From contig NZ_FYEG01000002.1 of NCBI RefSeq assembly GCF_900187855.1, positions 360,608 through 424,607 on the forward strand: 64,000 nucleotides of DNA, read 5' to 3'. Of the stretch, positions 42,081-51,260 are shown piece by piece (the first letter of the stretch is position 1; each line of letters opens with the position of its first letter). Made by a program: the position numbers and the translations under genes. A model generated the notes under the pieces. It had not been told where the DNA came from and did no database searches. It was given only the letters and a program-made list of their open reading frames with translations. The DNA is from Actinomyces minihominis. GTDB lineage: Bacteria > Actinomycetota > Actinomycetes > Actinomycetales > Actinomycetaceae.

Positions 42081-42887
42081 CTATGCCCCGGTGGGGATTA
42101 GGTCCAGCAGTGACTCAATAACCCATGTGGGCCGGGTGTCTGGGCCGGCCTTCATTGCATCATCGACTGTTGAGTCGCCCGTCAACACCAGGGCGGCAGG
42201 AGCACCAGCATTGTGAGCCACGGCAATGTCGGTCTCAAAGGTGTCCCCAACCATGAGGGCGTCCTCGGGAGCAACCATGGCCTGGGCCAGGGCCGCAAGC
42301 ATCATCTGCGGGTTGGGCTTACCCATCACGAACTGACACTGCGCGCCGGTGGAAGCCTCAATCGCAGCAATGACAAAGCCCGTGTCTGGGTTACCTCCCC
42401 CATCCGGTAGCGGTCCGTGACGATCCGGGTTGGTCGCGATCAGGAAGGCGCGCTTGTAAGTCTTGATGGCATCAAAGGCGATTTGGATGTCTTTGTAGTC
42501 GAAGTGGTGATCGCAGGAGGCGAGGACGATGTCGATTTCCTTCGGGTCCTGGCTAACCGAAATCTGGTTTTTCTGCAGGGCTTTGGTTAGATCGGGGGCG
42601 CCCATGGGGTAAACAACCGCGCTCGGATAGTTCAGGGCAAGCCAGGCGCAGGTGGCTTCGATGGTTGTGAGTATCTCTTCCTCGGAAACCTCAAAACCGA
42701 GGTGACGGAGACGTCGGAGGTGACCGAGGCGATCAGAGGTCGACTCATTAGAGAGGAAGCGAACGATTACCTTCTCGCGGCGTAGCGCCTCAAGTGCCTC
42801 AATCGCACCGGGGATAACCTCATCGCCAAGGGCGAGAGTGCCGTCGATATCGAAAAAGTAGGCCTTGTACCAGCGGTCTGGTTTCAT
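42081..42887 (-). CDS. HAD-IIA family phosphatase (NagD-like), copy A
   Basis: The HAD nucleophile motif FFDIDGTL near the N-terminus, VRFLSNES (motif II Ser/Thr), MGKPNPQM (motif III Lys) and MVGDTFETDIAVA (motif IV) are all present. The 268-residue protein belongs to the NagD/glycerol-phosphate-phosphatase type. It is clearly paralogous to the gene at 47593-48492; both have ITTIEAT/ITTVVAT blocks and ATNPDR/GTNPDR. It is the last gene after the anmK/phosphotransferase pair, separated by about 80 bases. Confidence 0.87.
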   Translation of the reverse strand: MKPDRWYKAYFFDIDGTLALGDEVIPGAIEALEALRREKVIVRFLSNESTSDRLGHLRRLRHLGFEVSEEEILTTIEATCAWLALNYPSAVVYPMGAPDLTKALQKNQISVSQDPKEIDIVLASCDHHFDYKDIQIAFDAIKTYKRAFLIATNPDRHGPLPDGGGNPDTGFVIAAIEASTGAQCQFVMGKPNPQMMLAALAQAMVAPEDALMVGDTFETDIAVAHNAGAPAALVLTGDSTVDDAMKAGPDTRPTWVIESLLDLIPTGA

Positions 42888-42970
42888 TGCTTCTCTCCTT
42901 GGTTCATTCGCTCGATGCAGCAGTTGAAAGCACCGCGCAGGTTGATTAGAACTTTAGCTGCCTGGTTCTG

Positions 42971-43963
42971 CTAATTCCGGGTTTGGCCGAACTGGGCCAT
43001 GAGATCGTCGATAAGGCCGCGCCCCTGGTCGTAGATCACGGTGTCCGTGTGACCGCGATACTTGGTCTCGACGGTCATGATCAGGGCTAGGTAGAGGGTG
43101 TAGAGACGGCGCCGTACCCGCTGGTTTTGAGTCAGTTCGCTGATCCCAAATCCCTCCATGAACGCACTGGGATCCTTGATGGCTGGTACGTCGATGCCAA
43201 GCAGTTCGGCCTCCATCAGTGGATCGCCATAGATGGCGCGTTCGTGGTCGAGAACGGCAACGATCTTTCCGTCCCTAATCAGGGAGTTCTTTGCCCAGAG
43301 GTCCACCTCAATCAACTGCGGAACAGTCACCTCATCGAGGGCCGCGGCGTTCTCTTCTAGAACGTGGCGAAACTGCTCGTGGGGCCAGCCGAGGTCGATG
43401 CCGACCTTCTCCCCATCTACCAGTGTTTCCTCAACCATCCCGGTGAAGGCCTCACGCCAGGTCGGTGAGCCCTCCCCAAGGAGGGGGCCAAAGTTCGGTC
43501 CAGTCACAGTGTTGATCTGAGCGTTGAGTTCACCCAGTTCGCGCATCGCTTCGGCTTCGACGTCCTCGGGAATCAGACCCGCGTCAATCGAGAAGCCGAA
43601 GTTGTCGGCATCTATGTACTCCATGAAGAAGAGGTCGGCGTCGACGATATCGTGACTGAGGTCCGCATAGTAGACTCGCGGCACCGGGACATCCGTCAGG
43701 GTTGAAACCAGGCGCATGGCTTCTAGTTCGGCCCGCATCATTTGCACCTCACGGGTAAGGACAGGGATATCAGCCGGCGGGGCAATCTTGAGAACTACCT
43801 GGGCGCCATTGCGCAAGGTGATGCGATAGAGAACGTTGAACCAGCCCTCGGTCATCTCTGTTGCGAAATCATCAGCCAGGGGAACCTGCTCGGGGCCGTA
43901 GGCGCGCGCAATGAGGGCGCGCAGTACCTCGGGGGTCTGGCGGTTCTTGGTGATTGATTCCAT
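42971..43963 (-). CDS. Aminoglycoside-phosphotransferase-fold kinase
   Basis: The 330-residue protein has the APH/choline-kinase fold: a Lys in GAQVVLKIAPP, hinge region DADLFFMEYID, and the catalytic segment VDLWAKNSLI followed by IVAVLDHERAIYGDPLMEAEL. The usual HGDxxxxN brace is changed: His-Gly is replaced by Glu-Val, while Asp and Asn are kept. I choose the ATG at 43963 (GGAG upstream). It lies 29 bases after anmK, so the substrate may be a cell-wall sugar or a related metabolite rather than a drug. Confidence 0.77.
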   Translation of the reverse strand: MESITKNRQTPEVLRALIARAYGPEQVPLADDFATEMTEGWFNVLYRITLRNGAQVVLKIAPPADIPVLTREVQMMRAELEAMRLVSTLTDVPVPRVYYADLSHDIVDADLFFMEYIDADNFGFSIDAGLIPEDVEAEAMRELGELNAQINTVTGPNFGPLLGEGSPTWREAFTGMVEETLVDGEKVGIDLGWPHEQFRHVLEENAAALDEVTVPQLIEVDLWAKNSLIRDGKIVAVLDHERAIYGDPLMEAELLGIDVPAIKDPSAFMEGFGISELTQNQRVRRRLYTLYLALIMTVETKYRGHTDTVIYDQGRGLIDDLMAQFGQTRN

Positions 43964-43992
43964 GTGGTGCTCCGGTTTGATGGCTCTTGCAG

Positions 43993-45159
43993 CTAAGACA
44001 GCGTCAGCGCGCTGATTCTTGGGACCGGGCTTGGAAGCATGAGTGGTCCGGACCCCGGGGTGATGTCCCCGAGGATGCGCGGCGCCCTCGCGCCGGTCAC
44101 CGACGGCACTCCAGCGGGCAGGCCGTGCAGGGTGAACCAGCCGATGAGGGCGCAAAGGATCGCCTCCTTGTCGTCAACAGGCGCATTCAGGCAATCTGAC
44201 GAGACAACGTCAGTTCCACTTTCTTTCATCCGTTGGCACAGTGAGTCCATGAGGACTGGGTTGTGGAACCCTCCCCCGGAGACAACCAGTGTGGTGAGGT
44301 CGTAGCGACTGATCTCCTCCGCAACCGTGACGGCGGTCAGTTCCGTGAGGGTCGCGATCAGATCCTCCTGAGAGATCGACCGGCCGAGTGTCCGAAGATG
44401 GGCGGTCACAAAGTCGAGGTTGAAGTGTTCTTTACCCGTGCTCTTGGGTAGTGGTGCGGAGAAGTAGGGGTCGGCTTTCATATTTGAGAGCAGCTCTTCA
44501 TCAACTGTTCCGCTGGCCGCAAGCGTGCCGCCCGCGTCATAGCCAAGCCTGTTGAGCCCCCGGTCCTGAATCACCGCGTCGATGAGGGCGTTGGCGGGGC
44601 CAATGTCGAAGGCTTCTACGCCCCCACTACCACCGATAATCGTGACGTTGGCGATGCCCCCGAGGTTGAGGGCGCCGTTGCGACCGGGCAGCCCGGCGAG
44701 GAGTAGCTGGTCGAGCAGGGGTACAAGCGGGGCTCCCTGGCCCCCGGCAGCAATGTCCCGCAGCCGGAAGTTTGCTACCACTGGTTTGCCGCAGGCCTCA
44801 GCGATCCAGGCCGGTGCTCCCAGTTGAAGTGAACCTAGCGCCACTCCGTCCTCGACCCAGTGGTACATGGTCTGGCCGTGGGAGCAGACCGCGTCGTATC
44901 CGCCAGACCCTTCGTTAGCGAGTTGTGGCACCTTGGCGAAGTGCTGCCCGATTAGAGAGTCGAGGGCGGCCACTTCCCTAAGGGACACCTCGGCTGGGGG
45001 AAGGGCGTCCTGGAGACGTTGGCGCAGCTGGTCGGGGTAGGGCACAAGCGTTGACCAGACTAGGGTGCCGCGAAGGTGCTCGCCCTCAGCATTGAAGTCA
45101 ACGACAGCGGCGTCCACCCCGTCGTGGGAGGTGCCGGACATGAGACCCAGGATGCGCAT
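43993..45159 (-). CDS. anmK: Anhydro-N-acetylmuramic acid kinase
   Basis: AnmK converts anhydro-MurNAc, released in peptidoglycan turnover, to MurNAc-6-phosphate. The 388-residue protein has the ATP-site motif LGLMSGTSHDGVDAAVVDF, VCSHGQTMYH, ALNLGGIANVTII, GPANALIDAV and VVSGGGFHNPVLM. It lies 9 bases after the TetR gene on the same strand, so the two are co-transcribed. A downstream etherase (MurQ) is not seen in this window. Confidence 0.93.
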   Translation of the reverse strand: MRILGLMSGTSHDGVDAAVVDFNAEGEHLRGTLVWSTLVPYPDQLRQRLQDALPPAEVSLREVAALDSLIGQHFAKVPQLANEGSGGYDAVCSHGQTMYHWVEDGVALGSLQLGAPAWIAEACGKPVVANFRLRDIAAGGQGAPLVPLLDQLLLAGLPGRNGALNLGGIANVTIIGGSGGVEAFDIGPANALIDAVIQDRGLNRLGYDAGGTLAASGTVDEELLSNMKADPYFSAPLPKSTGKEHFNLDFVTAHLRTLGRSISQEDLIATLTELTAVTVAEEISRYDLTTLVVSGGGFHNPVLMDSLCQRMKESGTDVVSSDCLNAPVDDKEAILCALIGWFTLHGLPAGVPSVTGARAPRILGDITPGSGPLMLPSPVPRISALTLS

Positions 45160-45168
45160 CGGTGCTAC

Positions 45169-45702
45169 TTACTGTCGTGTCGTTAGTCGGTCAACCACGG
45201 AAAGAATGTCGTCGGTGGTGGGGCGTTTTCGCGGTGGTGCATCGGAGTCGCCACGTAGGGACTCGTAGTAGGCGCCATCGCCGATCAACTTGACGACGTA
45301 GGCGGTGGCCGGGTCTGGGATCTGCTCGCTGAGGGCGTCCAGCCATTCCTCGTCAACCTGGCGAGCAACGCGGTGCGCCTCCGGGTATCCCGCGTCCTGC
45401 AGGCGGGTGATGGCAAGCAGGCTGGTGTCGAGGGCGGTGCCGGCTTTGCGGGAGGTGCGCACGTAGTACCGGGCCGCGCCTTCCGGTGCAGTCCGCATCA
45501 CCTCGATGTCTGCTCTAACAAGGTTTTCGAGCCGGTCGCACACCCCTGTCACCAGTGCTGCCTTGCTGGGGAAATGGTAGAGCAGACCACCTTTGGAGGT
45601 GCCGGCTGCCCTGGCGACCGCGTCGAGGGAGGCACGCCTCTCTCCCACTGAGTCGATAAGCGCCTCGTAGGCGTCGAGGAGGCGTTCCCTGGTCGAAGTC
45701 AT
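45169..45702 (-). CDS. TetR-family transcriptional regulator
   Basis: The N-terminal helix-turn-helix is clear (ASLDAVARAAGTSKGGLLYHFPSKAALV). The C-terminal ligand domain is helical and typical in length (177 aa in all). It is divergent from an MFS exporter and shares a palindromic operator region with it, so it very probably represses that gene and its own unit. Confidence 0.92.
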   Translation of the reverse strand: MTSTRERLLDAYEALIDSVGERRASLDAVARAAGTSKGGLLYHFPSKAALVTGVCDRLENLVRADIEVMRTAPEGAARYYVRTSRKAGTALDTSLLAITRLQDAGYPEAHRVARQVDEEWLDALSEQIPDPATAYVVKLIGDGAYYESLRGDSDAPPRKRPTTDDILSVVDRLTTRQ

Positions 45703-45742
45703 GTGACGATCCTAACCGCGCTGTGGGCCACAGGAGATTGTT

Positions 45743-45766
45743 ACTATACCGTCCGGTCGGTATAGT
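45743..45766. promoter_or_regulatory. Palindromic TetR-type operator
   Basis: ACTATACCG and CGGTATAGT are perfect complements around a 6-base centre (TCCGGT). The inner ACCGNCCGGTCGGT resembles known TetR-family operators. It lies between the divergent regulator and MFS gene and overlaps TATAC-like promoter sequence. Confidence 0.8.
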
Positions 45767-45820
45767 TCCAACCTGGGTGGGGACCGACTCGACCTGAGCG
45801 TGTCCCCTCGAAAAAGAAGA

Positions 45821-47392
45821 ATGAGAACATTGAGCGTCACAACAGCCCCGACCCCCCAGGTGGAGAAGCGTGAGTCCGGGAAGTGGATCGGCCTGGCCGT
45901 CCTCATGCTGCCCGTGCTCTTGGTTTCGATTGACGGAACCGTCGTCAACCTGGCGCTGCCCCAGATTTCGCGTGACTTCGCAACCAGTGGGACCCTGCTG
46001 CTGTGGATTATTGACGCTTACTCCCTTGTCCTGGCGGGCCTGTTGGTGACGATGGGTAGTTTCGCTGACCGGTTCGGGCGTCGCAAGATGCTGCTGATAG
46101 GTGGGGCTGGTTTCGCGCTGGTGTCGGCGGCCGCGGCCTTTGCCCCAAGTGGCGAGGCGCTGGTGGCGATCCGCATCCTGCTCGGGTTCTTCGGCGCGAT
46201 GCTGATGCCCTCAACCGTGGCACTGATCCGCAACATGTTCACAGATCGTTCCGAACGTCGCTTGGCACTGGCGATCTGGGCCTCGTGCTTCTCTGCCGGG
46301 GCTGCCCTGGGGCCAGTCCTGGGTGGTGTCCTGCTGCAGTTCTTCACCTGGCACGCCGTGTTCCTGCTCGCCCTACCGCTGCTGGTACCCATGCTGATCC
46401 TGACGCCACTGTTCGTGCCGGAGTCGAAGGACCCCAACCCGGGTCCAATCTCTATCCTCAACGTTGTCTTGTCGATGCTGACGCTAGCCCCGGCCATCTA
46501 TGCGATCAAAACTATCGCTACCGAAGGCGCCACTGCCGCTGCGTTAACCGCGGTTGCCGTGGCGATCGTCTCTGGTCTCTGGTTTGCGCGCCGACAGTTG
46601 ACTTCCTCCAACCCGATGCTGGATCTGCACCTCTTCAAGGTGAAGTCTTTCTCCGGAGCCGTCCTCACTAACCTGGCGATTGTCTTTGCAATGGTCGGCT
46701 TCCTCTACTACTCCGCTCAGCACCTCCAGCTGGTTGAGGGTCTGGAGCCGCTGTTTGCCGGACTGGTGCTCCTGCCCGGCACGATCGTCATGGCGATCTC
46801 GGGTCTGGCTGTCGTGCCACTGGCGCGGCGCTACCCCATCAACCGAATCGTCGCGGTCGGGGCTTGGCTTGCCGCAGTGGCCTACCTCTGCCTGATGATC
46901 TTCGGCGTCGGTGCCACTCCCGTGACCATTGCGGTCATCTTCAGCGTGCTCGCCCTGGGCACCGGGGCCGCGGAGACCCTCACTAACGACGCCATTGTCT
47001 CGGCGGTCCCAGCTCACAAGGCGGGTGCGGCTTCGGCAATCTCAGAGACTGCCTACGAGGTGGGAACCGTCCTCGGCACAGCAATCCTGGGCTCGATCTC
47101 CGTTGCTTTCTACACCCACAACGTTCAGGTACCAGGCGGGCTCTCTCCCACCGCGGCTCTGGAGGCTGGCCAGACCCTGGGAGGCGCCGTCAACGTTGCC
47201 TCTGAACTCCCTGCCTCTGCGAGTTCCAGCCTGCTGGAGTCTGCCTTCGCAGCCTTTGACTCGGGCGTCCTCGCAATCGGGGCCGTTGGGGCAATCATCA
47301 TGGCAGCGGCGGGCGTCTTGGCCTGGGTCTTCCTGGCTCAACCCGCCGGCGTAGATGAGGCTGTCGAGATCGGCATCGATGTGAGCAGCTAA
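45821..47392 (+). CDS. MFS drug exporter, DHA2 (14-helix) family
   Basis: The protein (523 aa from this start) has 14 hydrophobic helices. It has the DHA2 motif D1 in the first helix (SIDGTVVNLALPQIS), motif A GSFADRFGRRKML, and the antiporter motif C-like GAALGPVLGG in helix 5. Such proteins export lipophilic or cationic compounds using the proton gradient. The start is uncertain: the ATG at 45821 has only a poor AAGAAG site, and a GTG at 45800 is possible. It is divergent from the TetR gene. Confidence 0.9.
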   Translation: MRTLSVTTAPTPQVEKRESGKWIGLAVLMLPVLLVSIDGTVVNLALPQISRDFATSGTLLLWIIDAYSLVLAGLLVTMGSFADRFGRRKMLLIGGAGFALVSAAAAFAPSGEALVAIRILLGFFGAMLMPSTVALIRNMFTDRSERRLALAIWASCFSAGAALGPVLGGVLLQFFTWHAVFLLALPLLVPMLILTPLFVPESKDPNPGPISILNVVLSMLTLAPAIYAIKTIATEGATAAALTAVAVAIVSGLWFARRQLTSSNPMLDLHLFKVKSFSGAVLTNLAIVFAMVGFLYYSAQHLQLVEGLEPLFAGLVLLPGTIVMAISGLAVVPLARRYPINRIVAVGAWLAAVAYLCLMIFGVGATPVTIAVIFSVLALGTGAAETLTNDAIVSAVPAHKAGAASAISETAYEVGTVLGTAILGSISVAFYTHNVQVPGGLSPTAALEAGQTLGGAVNVASELPASASSSLLESAFAAFDSGVLAIGAVGAIIMAAAGVLAWVFLAQPAGVDEAVEIGIDVSS

Positions 47393-47407
47393 ACCAGTTG
47401 AGATTGA

Positions 47408-47439
47408 CCCCGGTCCCGCCTGCTCGGGTGGATCCGGGG
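47408..47439 (+). terminator. Hairpin after the MFS gene
   Basis: CCCCGG/CCGGGG with an inner CCCG/CGGG stem lies 16 bases after the stop. The T-tract is weak (ATCTCTCTAT). Confidence 0.5.
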
Positions 47440-47592
47440 CATCTCTCTATCCGGTTGCCCACCCATTCACGGCCGTTGGATCGGTTGAACATCCGTGCGG
47501 TTGAAGGGACACTCACAGGTAGGTCGGTAACTCACCTCCCGAGATCGATAGGCTAGTTGCATCATAAAAATATCTTCAGTGGGGTGAAACCT

Positions 47593-48492
47593 ATGGGCAT
47601 TCCCGGGGTGGCCAGCTGGGCCCGGTCCTTCTACGACACGTACATCTTCGACCTCGACGGAACCATCTACCTGGGCGATCAACTTCTTCCCGGCGCACGC
47701 CGCCTCCTTGAGGAACTGAGGGACCGTAAGATCCCCGTGCGTTTCCTTTCGAACAACCCAACCAAGGGGCCCTCTGAGTACCTGGAGAAACTCAGCGTGC
47801 TTGGACTCGAGGCTCACCCCCACGAGATCATCACAACTGTCGTTGCCACCTCCAGGTGGTTGAAGAGGAACCATCCGGGCGCGAAGGTCTACCCGATCGC
47901 CGAAGCCCCCCTGATTGAAGAGCTGACCAGCCAGGGCATTGCGCTTAGCGATGATCCATCCGAGATCGATGTCGTCATCGCCTCCTACGATCGCGGCTTT
48001 GACTACATGAAACTCCAGACGGCCTTTGATGCCATTTGGTTTCACAAGCGGGCGATCCTAATAGGGACCAACCCCGACCGCTACTGTCCGTTTCCCGGAG
48101 GACGGGGCGAACCCGACTGCGCAGCAATCATCGCTGCCATCGAGGCCTGCACCGGCTCCCAATGCACCGAGATCATCGGCAAGCCCAACCCGGCCATGCT
48201 GGCAGCAGCACTGGACGGGCTTGATGTCGCCCTCGACCGAGTCGTCATGGTCGGCGACAGGTTGGGAACAGATATTGCCATGGCCATTGGCGCAGGGACG
48301 GCCTCGGCAATGCCCCTCACCGGGGACTCATCGGAAGCAGATGTCCTGGGACTTCCCGAGGACGAGCGGCCAACCCTGGTTATCGAGCGGATCGATCAGC
48401 TTGTGCCCCGTGAGGTATGGGAGGAGAGCGGTTGGTCCCTGGAAGACGCCACCCTAACACCCGACCAGATGCTTCGGTTGACCGTAGACTAG
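47593..48492 (+). CDS. HAD-IIA family phosphatase, copy B
   Basis: HAD motifs are complete: YIFDLDGTIYLGD, VRFLSNNPT, IGKPNPAM and MVGDRLGTDIAMA. I start at the ATG at 47593, which has GGGGTG upstream (299 aa); an in-frame ATG at 47557 lacks this. A mycobacterial member of this class dephosphorylates glycerol 3-phosphate, and the ABC importer and glycerophosphodiesterase nearby would fit that. The gene is followed by a LacI regulator 37 bases downstream, probably in the same transcript. Confidence 0.87.
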   Translation: MGIPGVASWARSFYDTYIFDLDGTIYLGDQLLPGARRLLEELRDRKIPVRFLSNNPTKGPSEYLEKLSVLGLEAHPHEIITTVVATSRWLKRNHPGAKVYPIAEAPLIEELTSQGIALSDDPSEIDVVIASYDRGFDYMKLQTAFDAIWFHKRAILIGTNPDRYCPFPGGRGEPDCAAIIAAIEACTGSQCTEIIGKPNPAMLAAALDGLDVALDRVVMVGDRLGTDIAMAIGAGTASAMPLTGDSSEADVLGLPEDERPTLVIERIDQLVPREVWEESGWSLEDATLTPDQMLRLTVD

Positions 48493-48529
48493 TCAAAGCG
48501 GATTTGAGCAGAGACCAAAAGGACTGACG

Positions 48530-49555
48530 ATGACACGGGCACGCCCATCCATGGTTGACGTGGCGAAAAAAGCCGGAGTCTCACAGCGAACTGTCTCCAA
48601 TGTGCTGGGGAACTATCCACATGTCTCGGAGCGCACCAGGCGGCTTGTCCTCCAGGCAGTCGAAGACCTCGACTACAGACCCAACATTGCCGCGCGACGG
48701 CTTCGACTTGGCAAGACAGGAACGCTCGCCCTCGCGGTTCCGAATCTCTCGTGGTCCTATTTTGGGGAGATCTCGCACCTGGTGCAGAAGTCCGTGGCAG
48801 CGGCTGGGTACAAACTCCTTGTCGCAGAGACCGAAGGCAGCGCCCACCACGAAGCAAAAGTCCTGCGGGACCTGCACGCCAACCTCATCGATGGCATGCT
48901 GCTCTCCCCCATCGAGCTCACCGCCAGCGAACTGGATGACCTAAACATTGATTCCCCACTGGTTCTACTCGGCGAGAGAATCAGCGACTCACGCTATCCC
49001 CACTTCGCCATGGACAACATCGGGGCGGCCCGCCAGGTGACCCGTCACCTCTACGACCAGGGGGCCCGACGCTTCCTGCTGCTCGGAGCCACGCAAACCA
49101 CTGCGACCTCTAGTGCTGGCGTACTGCGCCAGCAGGGGTTTGAACTGGAGCTTGCGGAACTTGGCCTGCAGAAGCAGCAGGTGCGGTGGGAGCACGCCGA
49201 TGTGTCACCGTGGACAAGCGCAGGGGCTTACGAGACGGTGAAGAGTTGGCTCAGGACCAATCCCCTGCCCGATGCCATCATTGCCCTGAACGACCTACTT
49301 GCCTTCGGAACCTTGCGGGCACTTCGAGAAGCAGGAGTCCGTGTCCCAGACGATGTCCTTCTATCCGGATGGGACGACACATCCGAATCTCAGTTCTCCA
49401 CCCCCACCATCACGACGATCGCACCCGACAAACATGCACTTGTCCAGGGGGCAGTAGATGGACTAATCGCCCTCATAGAGGGCACAGCTTCTATTGAGGG
49501 CGATGTCCTCGTCGATCACACGCTACAGGTACGTGAATCAACGAAATCTTTGTGA
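48530..49555 (+). CDS. LacI-family transcriptional regulator
   Basis: The N-terminal HTH (SMVDVAKKAGVSQRTVSNVL) and hinge (RPNIAARRLRLGKTG) are followed by a periplasmic-binding-protein-like sensor domain (LALAVPNLSWSYFGEI through DVLLSGWDDT). The 341-residue length is standard. It probably controls the sugar/glycerophosphodiester importer to its right. It converges on the DUF47 gene with only 8 bases between stops. Confidence 0.93.
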   Translation: MTRARPSMVDVAKKAGVSQRTVSNVLGNYPHVSERTRRLVLQAVEDLDYRPNIAARRLRLGKTGTLALAVPNLSWSYFGEISHLVQKSVAAAGYKLLVAETEGSAHHEAKVLRDLHANLIDGMLLSPIELTASELDDLNIDSPLVLLGERISDSRYPHFAMDNIGAARQVTRHLYDQGARRFLLLGATQTTATSSAGVLRQQGFELELAELGLQKQQVRWEHADVSPWTSAGAYETVKSWLRTNPLPDAIIALNDLLAFGTLRALREAGVRVPDDVLLSGWDDTSESQFSTPTITTIAPDKHALVQGAVDGLIALIEGTASIEGDVLVDHTLQVRESTKSL

Positions 49556-49563
49556 CGACGAAC

Positions 49564-50193
49564 CTAGAGGAATCGTTTGACCATCCCGTCCAGGAGGACG
49601 TCTGATGCTTCGGTGAGGCGAGATCCAATTGAGTCGATCCGGCGTAGGATCTCACGTTTCTTCAAGGTGTCCATGGTCAGCTCGTCGGAAAAGACCCTGG
49701 TCAGGCCATTCTGATATTTCCTGCGAAGCAGGCCAGCTTGGTAGCGGGCCGAGATGCAGGCTTCGCGGCTGCGCTCGGCATCGCGGGTTGCAACGGAAGC
49801 GCGGAGGTGTTTCAGTGCGGCCTCTGCTGGAGCCAGGGCATCCCTGGACCAGTCCCCGGATGGAACCTCCCACTTTGCCATCTCCCGCACCAGGTCCCTC
49901 AGGTTGTCTGTCACATCATCGATTGCCCTGGAGGCCCGGAACAGGTCCTCACGCTCCAACGGGACCGTTAGTGCTGCATCAATGCGTTCCACCAGGGTTG
50001 CTCGCGCCTCATCGCCCTCGTGCTCAATGGATCGCATAGGCTTTCTGGAGCGCTGGGCATCCGCCTCCTGAGAGCAGACCATGTTGGCAAGCTCGGTGGC
50101 TTCGAGGGCGACGTTGATCTGTTTGATCAGCATCTCGTTTACCGCATGCTGACGCCCAGACCAGAACCGGAACCATCGACTAACTTTTGGCAT
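49564..50193 (-). CDS. DUF47 family protein (PhoU-like partner of PiT)
   Basis: The 209-residue all-helical protein matches the DUF47/TIGR00153 family, related to PhoU: IEHEGDEARATLVERIDAAL and FRASRAIDDVTDNLRDLV blocks. Such proteins are usually encoded beside PiT phosphate transporters and are thought to regulate them. The gene starts 9 bases after the PiT stop. Confidence 0.87.
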   Translation of the reverse strand: MPKVSRWFRFWSGRQHAVNEMLIKQINVALEATELANMVCSQEADAQRSRKPMRSIEHEGDEARATLVERIDAALTVPLEREDLFRASRAIDDVTDNLRDLVREMAKWEVPSGDWSRDALAPAEAALKHLRASVATRDAERSREACISARYQAGLLRRKYQNGLTRVFSDELTMDTLKKREILRRIDSIGSRLTEASDVLLDGMVKRFL

Positions 50194-50202
50194 GGTGACT
50201 TC

Positions 50203-51168
50203 CTAAAGAGCTGAAAGGACACTGGAGATAAGGAATGCGATCAGGACAGAAATCGGGAGTGTCCACACCCAGGCGATACACACCCGAAGGATCCCGTTCC
50301 AGTAGATAGCCCGGCGGCTCCGTCGGACCCCCACCCCCAGAAGACCCCCGGTCATCGACTGTGTCATGGACAGGGGTGTTCCCAGTGCCGCGCCGCCAAG
50401 CACCGTGGCAGCCGTGCTCACCTCTGTCCACAACAGGTCGACGGATGAGGTAGCCGTGATGCCATGGCGCACGAAGCGACCCGAGCTTCGCAGGCCCAGA
50501 ACCGTTCCCACTGCAAACACGGCGGCGGCTAGGAGGCCTGCCGGGAGGTTCCGTGATGCCTCAGAGACCGGGGCGGCGGTAACGAGGGCGATTGTGAACA
50601 GGATCTTCTGGCCGTCATTGGCAGAGTAGGCCAGTGAGATTGCCCCAAAGGCGATGCGGTGCAGTAGTTGCAGTACTGCGTGAGGGGACTTCGCAGAAGA
50701 AATGGGCAGGGGCAGGTGTGACAGAAGGAATGAGAGCGCCGCTGAGACAATCGGGGCCGCCAACCCCAGCGCGAGGACTCTAAGAACAAGGTGAGTGTCG
50801 ATACCGCTTCCATCTGCCAGGCCCACTCCGGTAAGGGCCCCGACAAGGGCGAGGGTAATGGAGGTGGGAATCCGCGCCGCGATTGAGGCCCCCACCGTCA
50901 ACAGGGTGGCGAAGAGAATCGTGATCGAAGCTAACTGCGCCGCCGCACCTGCCTGCACTCCACCGAAGTCCAGCATCTCTTGAAGTGAACCCGCAACGGT
51001 CCAGAGGCCGAAGTAGGGAACGATGGGGATTGCAATCCACAGAAACAGGAGTTGCCCCAGCAGTGGCTTCCGCGCAGTTTGGAAGGGAACCGCCGCTAGG
51101 GCCGCGCCGTCGTTTCTGCCGTTGAGAAAGACAAAGGCCACTGCTAGACACAGCAATAGGGCACTCAC
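50203..51168 (-). CDS. Inorganic phosphate transporter, PiT family
   Basis: The 321-residue membrane protein has the duplicated PiT signature: LNGRNDGAALAA in the first half and AYSANDGQKILF in the second, with about nine helices. Typical PiT motifs read GxNDxAN/GANDGQ. It imports phosphate with cations. It is co-transcribed with the DUF47 gene. Confidence 0.85.
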   Translation of the reverse strand: MSALLLCLAVAFVFLNGRNDGAALAAVPFQTARKPLLGQLLFLWIAIPIVPYFGLWTVAGSLQEMLDFGGVQAGAAAQLASITILFATLLTVGASIAARIPTSITLALVGALTGVGLADGSGIDTHLVLRVLALGLAAPIVSAALSFLLSHLPLPISSAKSPHAVLQLLHRIAFGAISLAYSANDGQKILFTIALVTAAPVSEASRNLPAGLLAAAVFAVGTVLGLRSSGRFVRHGITATSSVDLLWTEVSTAATVLGGAALGTPLSMTQSMTGGLLGVGVRRSRRAIYWNGILRVCIAWVWTLPISVLIAFLISSVLSAL

Positions 51169-51200
51169 TGAGTTCTGTCACCTTTCTTTCTCGCAATTTG

Positions 51201-51246
51201 CTTGGCTCCCCTACCAGGCGTCGAACGCCTACGCCGGGGAGCCAAG
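51201..51246. terminator. Long hairpin between the binding-protein gene and the PiT gene
   Basis: CTTGGCTCCCC and GGGGAGCCAAG pair perfectly over 11 bases, with an inner AGGCG/CGCCT stem. There is no T-tract on the minus strand, so it may be a processing or attenuation structure as well as a terminator. Confidence 0.55.
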
Positions 51247-51260
51247 ACTTGGTGGTGTTA

